Positions 35,487-43,228 of a stretch of DNA of 64,000 nucleotides are shown here, one piece after another. The position numbers were made by a program, and so were the translations under genes. Numbering within the stretch: the first letter of the stretch is position 1; each line of letters begins with the position of its first letter. The notes beneath the pieces are model-generated. The model had not been told where the DNA came from, did not search any database, and saw nothing but the letters and a program-made list of their open reading frames with translations. Source of the stretch: Yeosuana marina (GTDB lineage Bacteria > Bacteroidota > Bacteroidia > Flavobacteriales > Flavobacteriaceae); the NCBI RefSeq assembly GCF_011762485.1, contig NZ_JAAKGI010000001.1, positions 310,001 through 374,000 on the forward strand, in the 5' to 3' direction.

Positions 35487-36941
35487 ATGAAATTAAAAAA
35501 GTTGTCGCTTCGTACACGTATTTTTTTAGGGATGATTATTTTGGTGCTTTTAGCTTCCATTCTTATTGCAGGTGTTGCCATATATCAATATAAAGGGGAA
35601 ACAGAAGATTATCATAAACAGCGACTTGAGCGTAAAGAAATAGCTATACAAAGGCATATTAACTATGTTTTAAGAGAGACATCCTATCCGGTTACTACCG
35701 AAAAAATTCCGTTAATATTTAAAGACGAGATTTATAAAATTGCCGAAGTTCATTCACTTCAATTAAATATTTATGATTTAGATGGATCTCTTTTAAAAAC
35801 ATCAAGAGCCACACTTACGCTAGATACTTTACAAATATGTATGCGTACCGAGGTTTTAAACGAACTTTCCAATAAAGCAGAGCATCGGTATATTGAAAAA
35901 AGTAAAGAAAACGGAGAAACATTTCAATCTTCATATTCGTATATATTAGATCAAAAGTTTAAACCTATAGCCATATTAAATCTGCCTTTTTTAGAGAATG
36001 ACAATTTTCTATCTAATGAATTAAACGAATTTTTAATAAGGCTATTTATTGCCTATTCTTTTGTAATGCTTATTGCTGTAGCCATTGCTTTTTGGTTATC
36101 AAAATATATTACAAAATCATTAAAAACCATTAGTGAAAAAATTAACACGACGCGTTTAGAAAAGCGTAATCAAAAAATTGAGATTGAAGATGCAAGTGAT
36201 GAGATTTCAATATTAGTTAATTCATACAATAGCATGATTGATGAGCTTGAGGAAAGTGCTGTAAAATTAGCAACAGGTGAACGTGAGCAAGCCTGGAGAG
36301 AAATGGCAAAACAAGTGGCTCATGAAATTAAGAATCCGTTGACCCCTATGCGTTTAACCGTTCAAAACTTCCAAAGAAAATTTGATCCTTCAGACGAAGA
36401 TATTTACAAAAAAGTAGATGAATACACTAAAACATTGATTCAGCAAATTGATACCATGAGTTCTATAGCTTCAGCTTTTTCAAGTTTTGCAAAAATGCCA
36501 GCGCAACAAAGCGAAACACTTAATGTGGTTAAAACAGTAAAATTGGCTTTAGACATATTTAACGAAGATTATATTGTTTTCAGTTCGGATACTGATGAAA
36601 TTATTGCTAAGTTTGATAGAACACAACTTATTAGAGTGGTAACCAATTTGGTAAAAAATGCTATTCAGGCCATTCCAGATACTAAAGAACCTAAAATAGT
36701 TGTAAGTGTTCAATCTCAAAATAATGATGTTGTAATAACGGTTTCAGATAATGGTTCTGGTGTTTCTGAAGAGAATAAGCATAAGGTATTTGAACCTAAA
36801 TTTACTACCAAATCTAGTGGTATGGGGCTTGGTCTTGCCATGGTTAAAAATATAGTTGAAATGCACAAAGGCAGTATTTCTTTTAAATCTGAAACCAACA
36901 TAGGAACCAGTTTTAAAGTAATATTACCTAAAGAAAATTAA
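35487..36941 (+). CDS. sensor histidine kinase, NtrY-like
   Basis: 484 residues. Membrane helices at ~10-30 and ~187-207 bracket a ~155-residue periplasmic sensor domain. A HAMP linker follows, then phospho-acceptor His279 in 'VAHEIKNPLTPMRLTVQNF', and an ATPase domain with N-box 'NLVKNAIQAI', 'VSDNGSGVSEENKHKVFEPKFTTKSSGMGLGLAMV'. No response regulator is adjacent, so the partner is elsewhere. The signal is unknown. Confidence 0.92.
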   Translation: MKLKKLSLRTRIFLGMIILVLLASILIAGVAIYQYKGETEDYHKQRLERKEIAIQRHINYVLRETSYPVTTEKIPLIFKDEIYKIAEVHSLQLNIYDLDGSLLKTSRATLTLDTLQICMRTEVLNELSNKAEHRYIEKSKENGETFQSSYSYILDQKFKPIAILNLPFLENDNFLSNELNEFLIRLFIAYSFVMLIAVAIAFWLSKYITKSLKTISEKINTTRLEKRNQKIEIEDASDEISILVNSYNSMIDELEESAVKLATGEREQAWREMAKQVAHEIKNPLTPMRLTVQNFQRKFDPSDEDIYKKVDEYTKTLIQQIDTMSSIASAFSSFAKMPAQQSETLNVVKTVKLALDIFNEDYIVFSSDTDEIIAKFDRTQLIRVVTNLVKNAIQAIPDTKEPKIVVSVQSQNNDVVITVSDNGSGVSEENKHKVFEPKFTTKSSGMGLGLAMVKNIVEMHKGSISFKSETNIGTSFKVILPKEN

Positions 36942-36984
36942 CTGCTGATAAAAACATACACATATAAAAGTAAATTAAGTAAAC

Positions 36985-37767
36985 ATGAGTTATAATAACA
37001 TTCTATCAAAAGTCACTAATAGTATAAACACCATAATTATTAATCGACCTAACAAGCTAAACGCTTTAAACAAGGAGACTATCAAAGAATTACATAAGGC
37101 TTTTAAAGCTGCTGAGGAAGATAGTGAGGTTAAGGTTATTATTGTAACTGGAAGTGGAGAAAAAGCGTTTGTAGCAGGTGCAGATATTAGTGAATTTGCA
37201 GATTTTGATGTGAAAGAAGGAAAGAAATTGTCCGCTAAAGGTCATGACATATTATTTGATTTTGTTGAAAATCTATCTAAACCTGTTATAGCTGCTGTGA
37301 ATGGTTTTGCGCTTGGAGGCGGATTAGAATTGGCTATGGCTTGCCATTTTAGAGTGGCTAGTGATAATGCAAAAATGGGACTACCTGAGGTATCACTCGG
37401 CGTAATTCCTGGATACGGTGGTACACAGCGTTTACCAAATTTGGTTGGAAAAGGTCGTGCTATGGAAATGATTATGACTGCAGGAATGATTGATGCTAAT
37501 CAAGCATTAACCTATGGATTAGTTAATCATGTAACAACTCAAGAAGAATTAATACCGTTATGTACAAAGTTAGCAACTAAAATCACTAATAACTCATCAG
37601 TAGCAATTAGTGCAGCCATTAGGGCCATTAACGCCAATTATACTGATGGAATTAATGGTTTTGATATTGAGATAAAAGAATTTGGTAATTGTTTTGGGAC
37701 AGAAGATTTTGTTGAAGGAACCACTGCCTTTTTAGAAAAGCGAAAAGCAAACTTTCCAGGTAAATAA
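36985..37767 (+). CDS. enoyl-CoA hydratase/isomerase (crotonase fold)
   Basis: 260 residues. The oxyanion-hole segments are 'AFVAGADISEFADFD' and 'AAVNGFALGGGLELAMACHFRVAS'. The catalytic Glu region is 'MGLPEVSLGVIPGYGGTQRLP'. These are all typical of short-chain enoyl-CoA hydratase. No other beta-oxidation genes lie close, so its pathway is not fixed. Confidence 0.92.
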   Translation: MSYNNILSKVTNSINTIIINRPNKLNALNKETIKELHKAFKAAEEDSEVKVIIVTGSGEKAFVAGADISEFADFDVKEGKKLSAKGHDILFDFVENLSKPVIAAVNGFALGGGLELAMACHFRVASDNAKMGLPEVSLGVIPGYGGTQRLPNLVGKGRAMEMIMTAGMIDANQALTYGLVNHVTTQEELIPLCTKLATKITNNSSVAISAAIRAINANYTDGINGFDIEIKEFGNCFGTEDFVEGTTAFLEKRKANFPGK

Positions 37768-37786
37768 ATAATAAAAGGCTAAAAAT

Positions 37787-37817
37787 AAAAAGTGAGTACC
37801 TAGGCACTCACTTTTTT
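37787..37817 (-). terminator. terminator of the gutted third transcription unit
   Basis: AAAAAGTGAGTACCTA pairs with TAGGCACTCACTTTTT with one mismatch (37787-37817), with T/A runs on both sides. It could stop enoyl-CoA hydratase transcription on the plus strand as well. On the minus strand it is preceded by the same 23-nt tail as the paralog gene's terminator. Confidence 0.75.
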
Positions 37818-37835
37818 AACAAACTAAACTAAACT
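37813..37835. repeat. 23-nt direct repeat, copy 1
   Basis: TTTTTAACAAACTAAACTAA followed by ACT; an identical copy lies at 38007-38029. Both copies flank a terminator, on the gene side of it. Confidence 0.9.
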
Positions 37836-37889
37836 AAATAATACATCATATATCGTGATGTGAACTTTTGTAAACTCAAAATTCTTATA

Positions 37890-37897
37890 CAAAAATA
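37890..37897 (-). promoter_or_regulatory. -7 element (TATTTTTG) of the gutted unit
   Basis: Exact TAnnTTTG on the minus strand at the same distance (42 nt) from the upstream box as in both paralog promoters. Confidence 0.55.
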
Positions 37898-37938
37898 AGG
37901 CTCTTGAGCCGCCATTAAAACATCTATATTAACGATAT

Positions 37939-37952
37939 TCTATTCTATTTTA
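37939..37952 (-). promoter_or_regulatory. degenerate AT-rich operator box, gutted unit
   Basis: TCTATTCTATTTTA matches the plus-strand form of the box (TATATGCTATTTTA) at 12 of 14 positions. The second box of the pair is missing here because the neighbouring terminator occupies its place. Confidence 0.5.
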
Positions 37953-37976
37953 ACCTAAATTTTTAATAAATACCTT

Positions 37977-38011
37977 AAAAAAGGTGAGCCATTCATAGAA
38001 CTCACCTTTTT
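37977..38011 (-). terminator. terminator of secreted paralog 1
   Basis: AAAAAAGGTGAG / CTCACCTTTTT (37977-37988 with 38001-38011) with a T-run on the minus strand. Confidence 0.8.
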
Positions 38012-38029
38012 AACAAACTAAACTAAACT
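38007..38029. repeat. 23-nt direct repeat, copy 2
   Basis: Same 23 nt as 37813-37835; it sits between the paralog 1 stop codon and its terminator. Confidence 0.9.
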
Positions 38030-38048
38030 GAATATATCACATCAAACT

Positions 38049-38636
38049 TTAAATTGAGATGTATTTTGAATATTCTCTTCCATTAGACGAAAGCACCATT
38101 TTATAGTCTCCGTGTAATGCAAGTTTATAAGCTTTTTCAATTGTTTTTGTATCGTTAATAGTTTCAGAATGAAGTAAAACACCATCTTCTGAGTAAATTT
38201 TTACACTTAAAGGCTCTTTATTTAAAGCCAATTTAGTTACAAACACACATTTACCTTTTGTAGATACATAAGGCTTATAAATGGTCGTTTCGTTCTCATT
38301 AACAACCACCTTTTTTTCTTCAACTTTAAATGGAATTGATTTAATTTCAATGTCTTTTTCTAATTCAAAGAAATAATCTCCTTTTGGAAGCGCTGTTAAA
38401 TCAAAACCTTTAGAGTATGTTCCTGTATTTTTAATGGCTTCTCTGTAAATAACAATACCATTAAGATCTTTAATCAATAATTGATTTCCTTCTTTAACAT
38501 TATTTAAAGTAATGATTGTTTTATTGATGTTGTTGATAGGATTAGTTTTAAAACTATCATTTGCATGGCCAACTAATGCTGTTAGCATTAATCCTGCTAC
38601 TATACTTTTATTAATTATTGTTTTTCTATTTTTCAT
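38049..38636 (-). CDS. secreted protein of unknown function, paralog 1
   Basis: 195 residues with a signal peptide (MKNRKTIINKSIVAGLMLTALVGHA). Two similar beta-sandwich-like modules follow: residues ~45-100 ('LLIKDLNGIVIYREAIKNTG...FDLTALPKGDYFFELEKD') and ~140-195 ('LSVKIYSEDGVLLHSETI...ALHGDYKMVLSSNGREYSKY'). Each resembles the 'G-x-Y-x-h-x-h' strand pattern of Bacteroidota sorting-domain folds, but there is no C-terminal T9SS signature. Clearly homologous to the neighbour at 39002. Function unknown. Confidence 0.8.
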   Translation of the reverse strand: MKNRKTIINKSIVAGLMLTALVGHANDSFKTNPINNINKTIITLNNVKEGNQLLIKDLNGIVIYREAIKNTGTYSKGFDLTALPKGDYFFELEKDIEIKSIPFKVEEKKVVVNENETTIYKPYVSTKGKCVFVTKLALNKEPLSVKIYSEDGVLLHSETINDTKTIEKAYKLALHGDYKMVLSSNGREYSKYISI

Positions 38637-38662
38637 GATTTGGTTCTTTAATAATTACAGTA

Positions 38663-38670
38663 CAAATTTA
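38663..38670 (-). promoter_or_regulatory. -7 element (TAAATTTG) of secreted paralog 1, with -33 TTG
   Basis: Exact TAnnTTTG on the minus strand. A TTG lies 18 nt upstream in the -33 position, so both consensus elements are present. Confidence 0.65.
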
Positions 38671-38711
38671 TAATGGATGACTCTGTTACAAAACATCAAT
38701 TTTGACTAATT

Positions 38712-38771
38712 TATATGCTATTTTATCAATTTATTCTATGTTAATTTAATGTTAAGTTAAAATAGCATATA
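38712..38771. promoter_or_regulatory. operator-like inverted pair, paralog 1
   Basis: TATATGCTATTTTA (38712-38725) and its exact reverse complement TAAAATAGCATATA (38758-38771) form a perfect 14-bp inverted repeat with centres 46 nt apart. The proximal box is 42 nt from the -7 element of paralog 1. Probably the binding sites of a dimeric regulator. Confidence 0.65.
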
Positions 38772-38944
38772 CTTAGGTTAAATTAATATATGTTTATAAG
38801 CTTTTTGTTGAAATTAACTATTAATAGTAAGCATGTTAATTATAGATGTATGTAATTTTTTAATGTGAATAACATCAATAGTATAATATTAGTGGTAGAA
38901 ATAATTTTAAGGATTACTGAAAGGATAAATACTCAAGATTAATC

Positions 38945-38978
38945 AAAAAAAAGGTGTACTTAATTGTACACCTTTTTT
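38945..38978 (-). terminator. terminator of secreted paralog 2
   Basis: A-rich run plus AAGGTGTAC / GTACACCTTTTTT (38945-38959 with 38966-38978), 24 nt after the stop of paralog 2 on the minus strand. Confidence 0.85.
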
Positions 38979-39001
38979 AACCAACAAATTATAATTACTG
39001 G

Positions 39002-39616
39002 TTATAGAGTAAAAGATTCTTGATAGGTTCTGCTGTCTGAACTTAGTTCTACACTATATTTACCGGGAGCATCTTTTAAAAGTTTATATACTTTTCCAAT
39101 ACTTTTGGTGTTTTTAATAGTTTCAGAATGTATTAATTCTTTATAACCAGTATTACTATCACCCGAATAATAAATTTTCACATCTAAAGGAGCTTCGTTT
39201 AAAGCTAGTTTATTAATATAAATGTAATTGTCTTTTAATCTTATATAGGGTTTGTAAATAGTTGTTTCCTTTTCTTTATCAAAGGTCACTTCATTTGAAA
39301 ATACACTAAAAGGAATTGTTTTTATCTGTAAATCTTTATCTAATTCAAAGACATAATCACCATCCGGCAACTCGGTTAAATCAAATGTTTTAGTATAAAT
39401 TCCAGCTTCCTTTAAGAGTTCTTTGTATAGTACAAAACCATTTACATCTTTAATTACCAATTTTTGTCCTTTTTTAACATCGTTTATGGTAACCATTGTT
39501 CTCGAAATATCTTTTTCTTTTTTAGGAATAAAAGAAGAACCTTCGTTAGTAGCGTTGCTTAATAGGGTAGTTAACATAACTCCCATTAAAATACTTTTTT
39601 TAATTACTTTTTTCAT
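39002..39616 (-). CDS. secreted protein of unknown function, paralog 2
   Basis: 204 residues with a signal peptide (MKKVIKKSILMGVMLTTLLSNA) and the same two-module layout as paralog 1 (e.g. 'LVIKDVNGFVLYKELLKEAG', 'FDLTELPDGDYVFELDKD'). The linker 'KEKETTIYKPYIRLKDNYIYINKLALNEAPL' matches the equivalent stretch in paralog 1. Its promoter and operator boxes match in position and sequence, so the whole transcription unit was duplicated. Function unknown. Confidence 0.8.
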   Translation of the reverse strand: MKKVIKKSILMGVMLTTLLSNATNEGSSFIPKKEKDISRTMVTINDVKKGQKLVIKDVNGFVLYKELLKEAGIYTKTFDLTELPDGDYVFELDKDLQIKTIPFSVFSNEVTFDKEKETTIYKPYIRLKDNYIYINKLALNEAPLDVKIYYSGDSNTGYKELIHSETIKNTKSIGKVYKLLKDAPGKYSVELSSDSRTYQESFTL

Positions 39617-39644
39617 GACTTGGTTTTTTTAACGTTCAACATGA

Positions 39645-39652
39645 CAAATGTA
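39645..39652 (-). promoter_or_regulatory. -7 element (TACATTTG) of secreted paralog 2
   Basis: Exact TAnnTTTG on the minus strand. The flanking sequence aligns with the paralog 1 promoter. Confidence 0.6.
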
Positions 39653-39693
39653 TCATGCATTAGCCCGTTAAAAAACATCCATTTTGGTCAATT

Positions 39694-39753
39694 TGTATGT
39701 TATTTTAACTGTAAATATATAGTTAACAAATTGTTAAGGTAAAATAGTATATA
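39694..39753. promoter_or_regulatory. operator-like inverted pair, paralog 2
   Basis: TGTATGTTATTTTA (39694-39707) and TAAAATAGTATATA (39740-39753), again with centres 46 nt apart and the proximal box 42 nt from the -7 element of paralog 2. These match the paralog 1 boxes apart from a few changes. Confidence 0.65.
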
Positions 39754-39766
39754 TTATTGTTAATTA

Positions 39767-39780
39767 TATATACTATTTAA
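39767..39780 (+). promoter_or_regulatory. fifth copy of the box, in the AraC promoter
   Basis: TATATACTATTTAA, the reverse complement of the box with one change, lies 13 nt upstream of the -7 element of the AraC gene, where it could act in autoregulation. Together with 39740-39753 it forms another inverted pair. Confidence 0.55.
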
Positions 39781-39793
39781 AATAATTATGTCG

Positions 39794-39801
39794 TAAATTT
39801 G
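39794..39801 (+). promoter_or_regulatory. -7 element (TAAATTTG) of the AraC gene
   Basis: Exact TAnnTTTG match 14 nt before the ATG at 39816. Confidence 0.55.
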
Positions 39802-39815
39802 TAGCAAAAAGAATT

Positions 39816-40703
39816 ATGCCTAATAAGAAACCTACATTCGAAAAAGTGAGCCCAAGCTTTGGTAGTTCTTTATTAATTAAACAACATACTGAAAAGAGGG
39901 AAAATAACTTTGCCTTTTGGCATTTTCATCCAGAGTTAGAACTGGTATATGTAAATAAAGGTAAAGGTAAACGACATATTGGAAATCACCTCTCATATTT
40001 TAATAACAGTCAGCTTATATTGTTAGGATCTAATTTGCCCCATAACGGATTTACAGATAGATTAACTGCAAATGGTACTGAAACTGTTGTTCAGTTTAAA
40101 TCTGATTTTTTAGGGGAAGGATTTTTTAATGCACCTGAGATGAATGGAATCGCTAATTTATTTGAGCGTGCTAAAAAAGGAATACTTTACAGACCTGAAG
40201 CAAAGAAATTAGTTGGACCCAAAATTGAAAGTTTAATAGATTTAGAAGGTTTTGAAAGGATTTTAATGCTTCTAGAAGTTCTAAATGACTTAGCAAAATC
40301 TGAAGATTATTCCTTATTAAATGCAGATGGATTTGCATTTGAAACAAAACCGCAAGACAGTTTTAAAATTGATATCATTTTTAAGTTTGTAAACACCAAT
40401 TTCCAAAGACATATAAGTTTAGAAGAGATTGCAGATAAAGTTAGTATGACCGTGCCGGCGTTTTGTAGATTCTTCAAAAAAGCAACTGGAAAAACATTTA
40501 CTGAAATTGTGAATGAATATCGTGTAGTACATGCGACTAAATTATTGAATGAAAGTCAATTAAGTATTGCGGATATTTGTTATGAATGTGGGTTTAACAA
40601 CTTTTCACATTTTAACAAACAGTTTAATGAGATAACAGGAAAAAGTGCCTCTAACTACAGAAAGGAAATTAAAAAGATTATTGAACAGACATCACTTGTT
40701 TAA
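39816..40703 (+). CDS. AraC-family regulator with N-terminal cupin domain
   Basis: 295 residues. A cupin-type ligand domain (residues ~25-110; 'FWHFHPELELVYVNKGKGKRHIG', 'LLGSNLPHNGF') precedes two C-terminal helix-turn-helix motifs ('ISLEEIADKVSMTVPAFCRFFKKATGKTF', 'IADICYECGFNNFSHFNKQF'). Divergent from the tandem secreted paralogs, and a conserved box is repeated in all their promoters, so it is the likely regulator of that group and of itself. Ligand unknown. Overlaps the convergent HD gene by 4 nt. Confidence 0.9.
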   Translation: MPNKKPTFEKVSPSFGSSLLIKQHTEKRENNFAFWHFHPELELVYVNKGKGKRHIGNHLSYFNNSQLILLGSNLPHNGFTDRLTANGTETVVQFKSDFLGEGFFNAPEMNGIANLFERAKKGILYRPEAKKLVGPKIESLIDLEGFERILMLLEVLNDLAKSEDYSLLNADGFAFETKPQDSFKIDIIFKFVNTNFQRHISLEEIADKVSMTVPAFCRFFKKATGKTFTEIVNEYRVVHATKLLNESQLSIADICYECGFNNFSHFNKQFNEITGKSASNYRKEIKKIIEQTSLV

Positions 40704-41353
40704 TTAAGCCCATTCCATTCTTTATAAAATTGTTTTAGAAAGCCCTCCATATATTGGTGTCTTTCTAAAGCTATTTTATATCCAGTTTGCGTATTCATTT
40801 TATCTTTTAATAAAAGTAACTTCTCGTAGAAGTGATTAATGGTTGGTGCTTTTGAAGCCTTATATTCCTCTTTACTCATATTAAGATTAGGCTTAATATC
40901 TGGGTTGTAAAGCGGTCTGTTTTTAAAGCCACCATAATTAAAACAACGCGCAATACCTATGGCACCAAGAGCATCCAATCTATCTGCATCTTGTACCACA
41001 CTTAATTCTGGCGAGTTAAATTGCTGTGCCTCGTTACCACCTTTAAATGAAATGTTTTCAATAATATTAATAACGTGTTCTATGATAGATGAATCAACAT
41101 TCAATTTAAATAAAAATTCTCGTGCTATTTTTGGTCCAACGGTTTCATCGCCATTATGAAATTTACTATCGGCAATATCATGTAATAAAGCGCCAAGAGC
41201 AACAATAAACGAATCTACTGGCTCATTTTTAGAAATAAGCACGGCATTATTATATACACGCTCTATATGAAACCAATCGTGACCACCTTCGGCATCGGCT
41301 AATTGTTGTTTTACAAATGAGATGGTTTCGTTAATTTGCTCTTTTGAAGTCAT
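40700..41353 (-). CDS. HD-domain phosphohydrolase
   Basis: 217 residues from ATG 41351-41353. A longer frame starting at 41383 would overlap the strong terminator of the upstream gene and is rejected. Metal-binding residues are in 'GGHDWFHIERVYNNA' (first His), 'LGALLHDIADSKFH' (HD pair) and 'VVQDADRLDALGAIGIARCFNYG' (last Asp). This is the YedJ/uncharacterised HD-hydrolase group; probably acts on a nucleotide or phosphate ester. Substrate unknown. Confidence 0.88.
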   Translation of the reverse strand: MTSKEQINETISFVKQQLADAEGGHDWFHIERVYNNAVLISKNEPVDSFIVALGALLHDIADSKFHNGDETVGPKIAREFLFKLNVDSSIIEHVINIIENISFKGGNEAQQFNSPELSVVQDADRLDALGAIGIARCFNYGGFKNRPLYNPDIKPNLNMSKEEYKASKAPTINHFYEKLLLLKDKMNTQTGYKIALERHQYMEGFLKQFYKEWNGLN

Positions 41354-41367
41354 AATATGATAAAAAG

Positions 41368-41399
41368 AAAAATTCCTTTCCATATCGAAAGGAATTTTT
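41368..41399 (-). terminator. terminator of the acyl-ACP desaturase gene
   Basis: Perfect 13-bp stem AAAAATTCCTTTC / GAAAGGAATTTTT (41368-41380 with 41387-41399), loop CATATC, 10 nt after the desaturase stop on the minus strand. Confidence 0.88.
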
Positions 41400-41408
41400 A
41401 ATATGAAT

Positions 41409-42401
41409 TTATTTTATAACTGCTGGTTCAACCCATTTAAACTGGAATGAGTTTTCAGGAATTTTCATTCTATCTGCTAATCGTAACATTCTTTCTGGCA
41501 GTTTCATGAGGTAATCTCTTGCTTTTTCGGCTTCATCGGTAAGACCTGTAATTTTATCAATTTCCCAACGTACAATGAGTTTTTGTAAAATGTCTACATA
41601 ATCTCTTGATGTGTAAACCCCAATACGTTGTGCTGTATTCGAAAATTCTTCAAAGGCGGTACTTATTTTGTCTCCAGATTCTCTTAAAAAGTGAGCTGGC
41701 ATGGTAATTTTTTGTTTCATCATATAATGAAACGCCATCATCATTTGGCTAGGATCAACTTTAAAAATACGGTCAACAAATTCTGAATACGCATGATGAT
41801 GTCTCATTTCGTCACCAGAAATTATTTTACACATTTTCCCTAATTGTTTGTTACCACTTTTAGTAGCTATTTTAGCAACTCTGTTATGAGAAATGTAGGT
41901 TGCTAATTCTTGAAAACTGGTATATACAAAGTTTTTATACGGATCTCTATCGGTACCAATATCAAAACCATCTGCAATAAGGTGCTGTGTGGTTATTTCA
42001 ATTTCGCGCATATTTACCCGACCCGATAAGTATAAGTATTTGTTAAGCACATCGCCATGTCTGTTTTCTTCGGCAGTCCAATGGCGTATCCATTTAGACC
42101 ATCCGTTTTGACCCTCAACTTGGTCGACGCCTTCAACATCCATTAACCAGGATTCATAAGTTGGTAAGGCTTCTTCGGTAATCATATCACCTACCAAAAC
42201 CACCCAGAAATCGTAGGGTAATTCTTTTGATAATTCTCTAATTTCTTTAACATCCTCAAAAAAGGTATGCCCTTCTGAGTTTGGTAGAAAGTCTGTAGGT
42301 TGCCATATTTTATCAATTGGAATTAAGTATTTTTCAATTAAGGAATCGACATCTTTTTCCAAAAACTGCATGACTTCTAAACGAACATTTTTTAATGACA
42401 T
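41409..42401 (-). CDS. acyl-ACP desaturase (ferritin-like di-iron)
   Basis: Introduces a double bond in acyl-ACP for membrane fluidity. 330 residues. The two iron-binding E-x2-H motifs are 'EENRHGDVLNKYLYLSGRV' and 'GDEMRHHHAYSEF', with further ligands in 'ALPTYESWL' and 'TSFQELATYISH'. Soluble plant-type (FA_desaturase_2) enzyme. Ten nt after the acyltransferase gene, so the two lipid genes are probably co-transcribed. Confidence 0.93.
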   Translation of the reverse strand: MSLKNVRLEVMQFLEKDVDSLIEKYLIPIDKIWQPTDFLPNSEGHTFFEDVKEIRELSKELPYDFWVVLVGDMITEEALPTYESWLMDVEGVDQVEGQNGWSKWIRHWTAEENRHGDVLNKYLYLSGRVNMREIEITTQHLIADGFDIGTDRDPYKNFVYTSFQELATYISHNRVAKIATKSGNKQLGKMCKIISGDEMRHHHAYSEFVDRIFKVDPSQMMMAFHYMMKQKITMPAHFLRESGDKISTAFEEFSNTAQRIGVYTSRDYVDILQKLIVRWEIDKITGLTDEAEKARDYLMKLPERMLRLADRMKIPENSFQFKWVEPAVIK

Positions 42402-42410
42402 ATATATTAT

Positions 42411-43148
42411 TTATGGTTGTATATTGTTTTTTATAGTAGCTTCTATTGTATTTATAAGCTCCTCTTTATTGGTAAAGGTACTAACTTTTAAGGGCTTATG
42501 AACGGTAAACGTAAGATGATTGCCCAAACCCATGGGGAATTTACCGTAACGAAACATCTTCCATGAGTTATTTATTGAAATAGGAACAACGAGCGCAGAT
42601 GGAATTTTTTTAAATAAAATATCTAATCCTTTGGTTTGAAACGATTTTGGAACGCCGTTTTTACTTCGGGTTCCTTCGGGGAAAATAACGGCACTTCGTT
42701 TATTAGTTTCAATATAGTCGCCAAATTTCATAAGTGCTGGTAATGACTGTCTCGGATTTTTTCTATCGATTAAAGCTGCGCCGCCATGACGTAAATTATA
42801 AGACACGCTCGGGATGCCTTTTCCTAATTCTATTTTACTAATAAATTTAGGATGGTGTTTGCGCATGTACCACGTAATGGGGTATATATCATGAAAACTT
42901 TGGTGATTGGCAACAATAATTAAGGGCTGATTGGTGTCAATTGTATAAGGGTTTATAAATGTAAAACGGGTGCCTAAAATATTAGCACAACGCATTAAGC
43001 AAAACTGTAAGGCATCAACACTTTTTTTATGAGCTTGATATCCAAAAACATTAAAACAAAACCATTGTATAGGATGAAATATAACTAGTGTTAATAAAAA
43101 ACACAGATAATAAATAATGGTTAATGGATATGATAGTACTTTTAACAT
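42411..43148 (-). CDS. lysophospholipid acyltransferase, PlsC family
   Basis: 245 residues with membrane helices near the N-terminus (~5-30). The catalytic motif is 'NHQSFHDIY', and the acceptor motif 'FPEGTRSKNG' is near the middle. Paralog of 5810-6538. Directly upstream of the desaturase, which suggests joint control of membrane lipid composition. Confidence 0.9.
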   Translation of the reverse strand: MLKVLSYPLTIIYYLCFLLTLVIFHPIQWFCFNVFGYQAHKKSVDALQFCLMRCANILGTRFTFINPYTIDTNQPLIIVANHQSFHDIYPITWYMRKHHPKFISKIELGKGIPSVSYNLRHGGAALIDRKNPRQSLPALMKFGDYIETNKRSAVIFPEGTRSKNGVPKSFQTKGLDILFKKIPSALVVPISINNSWKMFRYGKFPMGLGNHLTFTVHKPLKVSTFTNKEELINTIEATIKNNIQP

Positions 43149-43165
43149 GATTCAAAAATAAATAA

Positions 43166-43192
43166 AAAAACCACGATTTTGTCGTGGTTTTT
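43166..43192 (-). terminator. terminator of the bacilliredoxin gene
   Basis: AAAAACCACGA / TCGTGGTTTTT (43166-43176 with 43182-43192), loop TTTTG, with a T-run on the minus strand, 37 nt after the gene's stop. Confidence 0.85.
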
Positions 43193-43228
43193 CTTTTTCA
43201 GTCTAAAACTTTAGACTTTCAAATCTTT

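Larger units (their letters stand above)
37787..37952 (-). pseudogene. promoter-terminator unit without a gene: gutted third paralog or small RNA
   Basis: Reading on the minus strand, this stretch has an upstream box (37939-37952), a -7 element (37890-37897) 42 nt below it, about 100 nt of non-coding sequence, the 23-nt tail shared with the next unit, and a terminator. The box, the spacing and the region between box and promoter ('AAAACATC...') align with the two secreted-paralog units at 38049 and 39002. No ORF longer than a few codons remains, so the coding part seems deleted. Confidence 0.6.
38637..39001. other. 365-bp gap: contents
   Basis: Holds, from left to right, the promoter of paralog 1 (38663-38670), its operator pair (38712-38771), a featureless AT-rich stretch (38772-38944), and the terminator of paralog 2 (38945-38978). 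No ORF seen. Confidence 0.7.

Noticed and set aside
37801..38040. CRISPR-like interpretation of the 23-nt direct repeat
   Set aside because: Only two copies, attached to terminators, without regular spacers or cas genes.
41354..41383. Longer start for the HD hydrolase gene
   Set aside because: The extra codons are encoded by the terminator of the upstream desaturase gene.
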